A stretch of 26,227 bases of DNA from Auxenochlorella pyrenoidosa (lineage: Eukaryota > Chlorophyta > Trebouxiophyceae > Chlorellales > Chlorellaceae): contig KQ482063.1 in NCBI GenBank assembly GCA_001430745.1, positions 1,215,209 to 1,241,435 of the forward strand, read 5' to 3'. Position 1 is the stretch's first letter. The number at the start of each line of letters is the position of its first letter. Below are positions 20,162 to 26,227 of the stretch, piece by piece. Under the pieces are notes generated by a model, which saw only the letters and a program-made list of their open reading frames with translations, was not told the origin of the DNA and did not search any database. The translations under genes were made by a program, and so were the position numbers.

Positions 20162-22434
20162 ATGGCGGCAGACAGCGAGCAGCTGGATGCCGCACAGTCT
20201 GCAGGGGGACTGGCATCCTACTTTGCGGCAAGAGCTACTGCAGGTGCTGTGCAGGCGCCTGCAGCCGGTGGTCAAGCAGCCGACAGGCAGCCAGAGGGGC
20301 CGCAGCGGCGGGGAAGGCGCGGCCGGCTGCCCCGGACCTCAATCACCTGCCAGGTGAGGCTGCTCATGCTTGCTTGTTTGGGCTTGAAGTCTGTCCAACC
20401 GCAACGGAATTTGTGACACAGACCCATGACTCAGGAGACCAGGGGCAGAGTGTGCACAGCCCAGAGTGCAACCTGGGGCTGCGTCTGCATGCTGCAGGTG
20501 GAGGGTTGCAGCGCCGAGCTCATTGGCGAGAAGAGGTGAGGTGGAGGGGTTGTGTGATGCACGGCGTGCGCTTGCATACACTGCTCTATGTGTGCTTGCC
20601 AGACCTGCCAGGAATCTGCCAAGAACTGCTCAGTAGGGGTGATGTGCGGCACGCCTGCAGCATCAACCCTTCACTTCACCCCCTGCTCCCTGCCATCCAT
20701 CTGCTGCCTCTACAAGATACTATCAAAGATATCAGGTGGGCTGTCAAGGCATTGTAGACGGGCTGGTGGCACATCCAGGGAGGCATGCCGTAAGCGACAC
20801 TGTGATGTCTGTTGCCGCAGCTGCCGCAGGCTGTGCAGCCGCAGTTGGCGTCAGCTGGCAGCTGCCCATGCAGAGCCTGTTGTGCACGCCCAGCCGTCAC
20901 ACCAACTGACCCGTAACGTTCCCTGATTGAGCAACTCGGCTGCGCACACTTCTCAAGTAGCGTACAGAGTGTTGCCACCCTGGGCCTGCCTGGCAGGGCT
21001 GCAGGCCGCAGCTTGGCTGCCCTGACCGCGCTGCTGCCACCATCCCCTTGCAGATCTGCCCGCCGCACTGCCGCATGGATCGCCTGGTGGTGGGTGGAGT
21101 GCTGCAACGCTTCTGCCAGCAGTGCGGTCGCTTCCACGTGCTGGGTGAGCCCGCCAGGCTTCCGGTGTGCCGGGGCCCCAGCTGTGCACATCCTCCACCT
21201 ATGTGGGAGTGCCGCCTCTGGCAGGAGCGTAAAAGAGGATATGGCACGGCGCTGCAGCCAGCAAGCCAGCTGCTGCCTCCACAGATGGCCCAGGCTCGCT
21301 TCCACTCCCTGCCCCACCCCCACTCACACCCCAAACCCCAACCCTCCTTCTCTTCCCCCACCTTCAAACCCCCATTGCCCGCAGCGGAGTTTGAGGGCAC
21401 AAAGAAGAGCTGCGTCCGCAAGCTGCGGTTGCACAATCAGCAGCGGCTGCAGGGCACTCGAAAGGTGCTCTGCGTGGTCGCTACCTGCTGCTTTTTTGCG
21501 CGACAACTTGCGTGCGCTGGCGCCCCTGGCTACACATTGCTCGCCTGCAAGCATGCACTGCCGGCCTTGACCAGTCAGCCAATTGCCCACTTCCTGCCAG
21601 AAACAGCCGTGCTTGCACCTACACCTACACCTTGGGTGGCTTTGTCTGCAGGCAGCTGCAGAGGCTGGCGCCGCTCAGGCACAGCAGCAGCAGCACCCTC
21701 CTGTGGGCAAGGGCCCCCCGGCTGGCCTCTGGCAGCTCCAGCCGTGCACAGCAGGGTCCAGCAAGGGCCATATGAGTGGACGCGCCTGTGCCCAGGGAAG
21801 CGCAAGCCACGGCGCTCCTTCAGCAGTCGTCACAAGTGGACTGGGCGTGACCGCAGGCTCCTGGGCCGAGGCGCCAACACGCCAGCATCATGCAGCGGTG
21901 GCGGCGGCTGGACCGAGGCTCATTCTGCATGGAACGCCGGCCAAGACGGACCCAGGGATCACGCAGGCGGCAGCGGCGCAGCCACATGCCGCTATACCCT
22001 TGGCGCCTTCAGCGATCCGCCCTGCAGACCTCGCAGCTGCGCGGCTGCCGCCGGCGAATCCAGCGGCGCCCTTAGCAGCGCCACACGCAGTTGCAGCACC
22101 AGGTCCCCCCCTGCAACCTTCTTCTGCTGGCAGCCGGACGACAGCTGTTGTGGGGGCTCCCATTTCTGAAGCACACGCCGCACAGGCGCTGGCAGAGGAG
22201 CTGTGCAGCATGCTCGGGACGCCCACCCCGGCGGGTGCATCAGCTGATGCTGGGATGCAGGGCGCGCTCCTCCACGGGCTTTCCAGCACTCTGCTGGTGC
22301 TTGCAGCGCTGGCGCAGGCATGCGGCACGGAGAGCATTGTGCATGCGCAGCAGGCAGAGCAGCAGGTGGGGCAGCAGGCACGGCGCGGAGAGCAGCTAGT
22401 GGAGCGGCAGGAGGAGCACCAACAGGAGCAGTAG
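20162..22434 (+). CDS. SBP-box (squamosa promoter-binding) transcription factor
   Basis: SBP proteins bind GTAC-core DNA in the nucleus through two zinc sites. In green algae they include the copper regulator CRR1. Six exons, 400 aa: 20162-20353, 20498-20535, 20717-20735, 21054-21144, 21385-21464, 21652-22434. The SBP domain covers residues 63-140. Zinc site 1 is CQVEGC plus ICPPH; zinc site 2 is FCQQC, the His of GRFH, and the Cys of KKSC. The linker YYQRYQ is encoded by a 19-base micro-exon. The usual basic end RRRLAGHNERRRK is degenerate (VRKLRLHNQQRLQGTRK), so DNA contacts or nuclear import may be weaker. Residues 141-400 are low-complexity Ala, Pro and Gln. The first in-frame ATG of exon 1 is used. 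The frame is open back to an acceptor at 20044, so a 5' exon may exist. Domain identity is certain; the target pathway is unknown. Confidence 0.87.
20717..20735 (+). other. 19-base micro-exon inside the SBP domain
   Basis: Enters in phase 2 and leaves in phase 0, encoding the end of an Arg codon plus YYQRYQ. It fills the stretch between GEK and ICPPH that all SBP domains have (K-Y-R-Y-C pattern). Skipping it would shift the frame (19 is not divisible by 3) and destroy zinc site 1. Confidence 0.82.
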
Positions 22435-22728
22435 CAGTAGGCAGAGAGGAGTTGGAGACAGTTGCGGGCAAGGCGCCGCGGCTCAAAGGCAGCGCTGAGG
22501 CTGTGCGCAGCTGGAGGAGCAGCAGCATCCTGCATAGCACGACCTGCAGGCAGCCGGGAGCAGCAACAGCCCGGCAACAGGTTGCAGCAGCACAGCCAAC
22601 GTTCTCTGCTACCTTTGATGGCGTTGCAGCATCCTCGCCCTGAAACTCAAAAGCTGAAATAGAATTCCCAGCCTTCCATTTTAGCCATAGCTCTGTCCCC
22701 TGGTCTTGCGGTGGGGGTTGTGTCGGCG

Positions 22729-22736
22729 CCACGTGG
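22729..22736. promoter_or_regulatory. G-box-like palindrome CCACGTGG
   Basis: Matches the core ACGT element bound by plant-type bZIP and bHLH factors. It lies about 380 bases upstream of the membrane-protein start. One occurrence in a window of this size may be chance. Confidence 0.3.
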
Positions 22737-22871
22737 AATTCCCTCCAGTACTCGAGTCCACTCCTTCACCAGCAGCTGCAACCCGGCCAGGCGCAGCAGC
22801 CTGGGGCCTGCATGGACGTGTTGCCCACAACATTTCTTTCTGTGCAACATGGTAAGAAGTCGTCGACTTGA

Positions 22872-22876
22872 TGTAA
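22872..22876 (+). terminator. Candidate poly(A) signal TGTAA
   Basis: Lies about 440 bases after the SBP stop, a distance similar to that in the methionine gamma-lyase gene. It supports ending the SBP transcript here. Confidence 0.35.
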
Positions 22877-23112
22877 GCCTCTTCCAGGACACAAGCGGCG
22901 GCACCAGGCGGACGTCAATTGTGTGGACACCGCTGCAGTGCCATGCTGCGGTGGCAGCGAGTACATGCTCGCGCACACCGCCCGCTACACGGTGTGATCC
23001 CTCCTAGGGAGGCAACCACGAAGAGCATACAGAGGCCAGGTCCACTGGCGCCAGGCGCTCCCCCTTCACCGGGCCGGCAGCAAGCGCCCTGCAGCACCCT
23101 TACGCTTTGCAG

Positions 23113-24873
23113 ATGCAGAACCAGATGCCGGCAGAGAGCCCGCCGGCAGCCCGCCACCGCGGCTGGGACACTTGCCCCGCACCAGGGGCGGCACCTGAGG
23201 CAGCGTGGCCCGTGTTGGGGCCCAGCAACCTGGCAGGCAGCCCTGTGCTACCCTTTGCGCTGCGGTTCTACTTGCACACGCTGGCGGTGTTCAGGCTGGC
23301 GGCCTGTATAGGGCTGGTGAGGCAGCTGGCACGCACTGTCCTTACGCGGCCGGCCCCCGAATGCAGCTGCGCAGGTGGCTCCCAGTCAACCGCCGAGAGC
23401 CCCCAGCTCTGGTCTGCGCATACTGCCGATCCCAGCCTCCCATGCAATCTTAATGCTCCTCTCCTCTATGATGCCCCTTCTTCCACACCTGGCGCTGCAG
23501 GCCACCCTGCTCATGGGCTGGCTCCTCCTTGTGCCCGTGCTGCCGGCCGCGGGCCATGCCTGGCTGGCCGCCCAGTCGGCCCTGCTCCTGGTGGCAACTT
23601 GGCGCTGCCTGGGCGGCCGCGTGCCGCCCTGGCACGAGCTGCTGGTCGCACTGCTTCGCCTCAATGGCTTCGGTTTTGGCGTCGTCTCACATGTGGGCCG
23701 GGCTGCTTGGGGGCAGTATCCAGCGCAGTATCTCGGATTGGTCGAGCCTTGTGCACCTGTTGGGCAGCACGACGCCCCCCACCAGAGCCCAGGGGCACTG
23801 CACCCGAGGACCCAGCGCAGGCCGACCTGTGCACAGCTGTGCAGGCTCTGTGACCACTTGCAGGGCAGCAAGGCTCCACACCTGAACCACGCGCGCACCG
23901 TTTCCCCCGCGCTGCCTCCAGATTGCGAGGCAGTACCTGGACCGGGCTGGCGGCCAGGACAGCAGCAGGGGGGCCTTGCACCCGGCGCTGCGGTACAGCA
24001 TGCTGCTGCAGCTGGCCTCGGGCTCGAGTACCCACCTGATGCTCGCCCTCATGCCGCTGCGCCTCGGGTGAGCACGGCATGCAGCAGCCCCCTATGCACG
24101 AAACGCATGGCAGATCGCGGCCTGTTCATGGCGTGCCCTGCAGCTCGGCCCCGCCCCCGGACACAACCCTTGGGGCCCACCATGTCGCCCTGCACCCGCA
24201 TCCAAACTGCGCTGCAGCCTGGCGCTGCCCATCCATCTGGCCGTGGTGCTCATCTGCGCCTCCCACAATCCCTTGCTGTGCGGCAGCCCCGCGCTGGCCA
24301 GCCCCGGGGCGCAGCGCTGGGGCCACTCGGCATTCACCCTGCTCGACTCGCTGTGCTTCAGCCTGGCGCCGCAGCCCGCCAGGCTGACGCCGGAGCGCGA
24401 GTGCGCGGCGCTGCTGACCTTCCAGCAGGTGGGTGCGCGGCACAAGCCCCGGGCCCACTGCGCTGTGTTGCCGCTGGCGGTCATCCATTGTGGCTTGGGG
24501 GCCTGACTGCGCCGCTGCCCGCATCCTGCACATGTGGTGGCTAGTCCACCATCCCCCATCATCCCATCACATGCTACCATGTAGAGACGCCTTCACCCTC
24601 GTCATCTGTCCCCACGCATGCACGCAGCTCACCATCAGCCTGGTGGCGCCGCTGGTGGTGCAGGCGGCCTGGGAGGCAAGGCTGTTTGAGCGGCATCAGC
24701 GCCAGCGCCACGTGCAGGGCGTTCCCAAGGAGGGCGGGTGGCAGGCGCGCCTGTATGCCGGGATCGGCGACGTGGCAGCGTCCTGCGATGCCCTGGCACT
24801 GCTGGCAGCAAGCTGGGTGCTGCTCGGCATTTTCTGGCACCTGGCGGTGTCCCTGAATGCCACCACAACCTAG
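23113..24873 (+). CDS. Multi-pass membrane protein of unknown function
   Basis: Five exons, 332 aa: 23113-23316, 23501-23692, 23922-24067, 24218-24428, 24628-24873 (TAG). All introns are GT-AG and phases match. A Pro-rich N-terminus of about 40 residues precedes hydrophobic segments: LPFALRFYLHTLAVFRLAAC, running on into ATLLMGWLLLVPVLPAAG, then AAQSALLLVATW, THLMLALMPL/IHLAVVLICASH, LTISLVAPLVVQAA and a last one LALLAASWVLLGIFWHLAV. I estimate six or seven membrane passes. No family is recognised. The donor after 23692 (CAT then GTGGGC) is the least certain joint. The ATG used follows directly after an acceptor-like CTTTGCAG, so the true start may be in an upstream exon (ATG at 22849). The gene could also be the 3' part of the SBP gene. 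A membrane C-terminus on an SBP protein has precedent in plant SPL proteins. Confidence 0.65.
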
Positions 24874-25791
24874 TGTGGACCGCCATGGAGCGCCTGCCGC
24901 ACACACAGGGCATACAACCAATCACTCTCGGTATCAACGGTTCTACTCATGGCATTTCAAGATCTTCCTGCATCTTTCCATTCAGTGCGCTGCAACAAAT
25001 CTCCCTCGCCCCTCCCTACTCTTCATCCAGGCATCCTCTATCCTTAATTCCAGGACCTTGCAACATACCGGCCATTTCACCCCACTGTACTCTTCTTCCG
25101 TGGCCAGATACACTTCTCATCCTTTGTTCCAGGACCCTGCATTATCTGGCGCTCGCTTCTCCCTGCTCTTCTTCCGTGGCCAGGAATCCTCAATCCTTTG
25201 TTCCAGGACCCTGCAACTTCTTGCCTTGATCTCCCTGCTCTTTTCCATGGCCAGACACTTCTTTCTATCCCTCGTTTCGATGGCACATCGATCCCATCAT
25301 GGGAAGCAGCACTTTCAATCTGCCACACCTATCCTCCCCGTTGCAACATGCTCTTTACAGTGGTGGTCATTTCAGCACGTCCACGTTTCCCATCCTGCCC
25401 GCACTTTGAAGTTTCAGGCCTCTGAGCACAACATGTCTCGCATCTGCCCTTCTTTCAAGTGCAGCTTGTGCACTTTGTCCAGGGCTATCTTCACTTGCAG
25501 GCATTGCATCCCTATCGCGCACTGGCTGCAGCCAGTAGCTGCTGCAGCTCATGTGCGGTCCAGCTGTACCCTCTTCCTTGCGATGCCTCATCCCTCTGCG
25601 TAGCAGCCCTCCAGCGGGCTGCATGATGCATGTGCAGTTTCAGGTGTTCGGGCTCCCAAGCTGGCCCATGCTTTCGGTGCAATGCGCACACGCATCCAGC
25701 AAAATGAAATCGGGAGAGCAGGCAAAGGGATGGTGAGGCAACCAGCACAGGATGGGGCGGCTGCACGCGTGAGGGGAAGTTTAAGGAGCGG
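24874..25791. other. Convergent intergenic region with tandem repeats
   Basis: Follows the membrane-protein stop and precedes (on the minus strand, downstream) the last exon of the next gene. It is pyrimidine-rich on the plus strand and AT-richer than the genes. The repeat array at 24998-25270 is the only structure I see. From 25271 to 25791 nothing is supported. Confidence 0.6.
24998..25270 (+). repeat. Imperfect tandem repeat, period 74-79 bases, about 3.5-4 units
   Basis: Units share TCTCCCTGCTCTTCTTCC, then a TGGCCAG block, then ATCCTTTGTTCCAGGACCC and TGCAAC. The TTCCAGGACC block recurs near 25048, 25127 and 25201 (steps of 79 and 74). The first and last units are more diverged. No coding capacity is preserved between units. 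Confidence 0.8.
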
Positions 25792-26157
25792 TCACGCCGC
25801 CGCGCCAAGCCGCTGGCTGCACTTTTCAAGCGCCTCGAGCAGCGCCGCCTCGGCTGCCGCGGTGAGCCGCCCGCTCTCCGCCACCTCTGCCACTGCCGCC
25901 GGCGCCGCGGCCGCCGCCGCTGCTGCCAGCGAGTCCAGTTGCGCGGCCGCCTGCTCCGGGGGCGTGCCATCCAGGAAGCCGCGCAGCAGGGCCAGAAGCT
26001 GCAGCACCTGCGCCTCCAGGCGCAGGCTGGTGTGCGGCGGCTGCGGCAGCGCGGCGGCCACCACGGCGGCCCGCAGCAGCGCCCGCTCCACCGCCGGCTC
26101 GTCCATGGAGGTGGAGAAGCGGGCGGCGTCCACCGCCTGCGCCAGGTCCAGCCGCAC
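25792..26157 (-). CDS. Last exon of an unidentified gene (5' part beyond window)
   Basis: A 121-codon exon on the minus strand begins right after a CCCGCGCAG acceptor at 26158-26160 and ends with TGA at 25792-25794. The first codon GTG is an exon start, not an initiator. Encoded residues begin VRLDLAQAVDAARFSTSMDE, then PAVERALLRAAVVAAAL and LEAQVLQLLALLRGFLDG. An Ala-run helix and a final ALLEALEKCSQRLGAAA follow. It reads as an all-helical, Ala/Leu-rich C-terminus. I do not recognise the family, and the larger part of the protein is outside the window. Confidence 0.6.
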   Translation of the reverse strand: MRLDLAQAVDAARFSTSMDEPAVERALLRAAVVAAALPQPPHTSLRLEAQVLQLLALLRGFLDGTPPEQAAAQLDSLAAAAAAAAPAAVAEVAESGRLTAAAEAALLEALEKCSQRLGAAA

Positions 26158-26160
26158 CTG

Positions 26161-26227
26161 CGCGGGTGGGAGGTGGGGGTGGTGGGGGTGGGGTGGTGGT
26201 GTGTGTGTGTGTGGTGGGTGGGTGGGT
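26161..26227 (+). repeat. G-rich GGGGT/(GT)n tract at the window end
   Basis: Repeated GGTGGGGGTGG units lead to about seven GT units and then GGTGGGTGGGTGGGT at the very end. On the minus strand this is the C-rich and CA-repeat tract before the acceptor of the exon at 26157. It closely resembles the sequence bordering the N gap at 14194. Confidence 0.75.

Larger units (their letters stand above)
22435..23112. other. Region between SBP gene and membrane-protein gene
   Basis: The first half is AT-richer and looks like 3' UTR and promoter sequence. A TGTAA lies at 22872-22876 and a palindromic G-box-like CCACGTGG at 22729-22736. A strong donor GTAAGA follows an ATG at 22849-22851. Spliced to the CTTTGCAG acceptor at 23112 it would give a 5' exon for the membrane protein (intron of 261 bases). 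Alternatively the whole stretch is an intron joining the two genes. Confidence 0.5.

Noticed and set aside
22320..22643. Alternative frame downstream of the SBP stop (EELETVAGKAPRLKG...)
   Set aside because: Joining it would need an acceptor in a purine-rich stretch near 22436; the SBP frame closes naturally at 22434.
25198..25603. Open frames crossing the tandem repeat and its right flank
   Set aside because: Period lengths of 74 and 79 are not multiples of three and the frames change between units; no family match.
1..26227. CRISPR arrays, tRNA and rRNA genes
   Set aside because: I saw no regularly spaced identical repeats, cloverleaf candidates or rRNA-like sequence; the window is eukaryotic nuclear DNA.

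Overview
This is a gene-dense, GC-rich nuclear window from a green alga. A chlorella-like chlorophyte (Trebouxiophyceae type) is the best guess. Genes are cut by many short introns of about 100-350 bases, often with donors GTGAG, GTGCG or GTGGG and acceptors ending in CTGCAG or CCGCAG. An SBP-type transcription factor (plant and green-algal lineage) and a plant-type methionine gamma-lyase support this placement. There are no bacterial operons, and I saw no rRNA, tRNA or CRISPR array. All gene models were built by hand by joining exons with matching splice phases. Where I could check, the joined exon lengths are multiples of three and the joints agree with what is known of each family.

Layout. 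1-3738 (+): the 3' end (10 exons, 591 codons) of a VPS13-type bridge lipid-transfer protein. 4348-10499 (+): a 19-exon gene for a secreted papain-fold (C1A) protein. Its catalytic Cys is replaced by Gly, and it is fused to a proline-rich stalk of about 360 residues and an unrecognised C-terminal domain. 11287-16720 (+): methionine gamma-lyase (16 exons, 510 aa) with a 90-residue C-terminal tail. A 775-base run of N sits inside its intron 10. 17885-18742 (-): a small unrecognised helical protein. 18777-20161: an unresolved stretch with plausible exons on both strands. 20162-22434 (+): an SBP-domain transcription factor (400 aa). 23113-24873 (+): a multi-pass membrane protein (332 aa). 24998-25270: an imperfect 74-79 base tandem repeat. 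25792-26157 (-): the last exon of a gene that continues beyond the window.

The genes look functionally independent (membrane lipid transfer, cell surface or vacuole, sulfur amino-acid catabolism, transcription, membrane). I see no co-functional cluster. The points that stand out are the predicted pseudoprotease with a hydroxyproline-type stalk; six GC-AG introns among about 53 (two genes carry three each); micro-exons of 16 and 19 bases; a duplicated splice acceptor in front of the His-encoding exon of the protease fold; and the arrangement of the SBP gene and the membrane-protein gene, which could be one gene.
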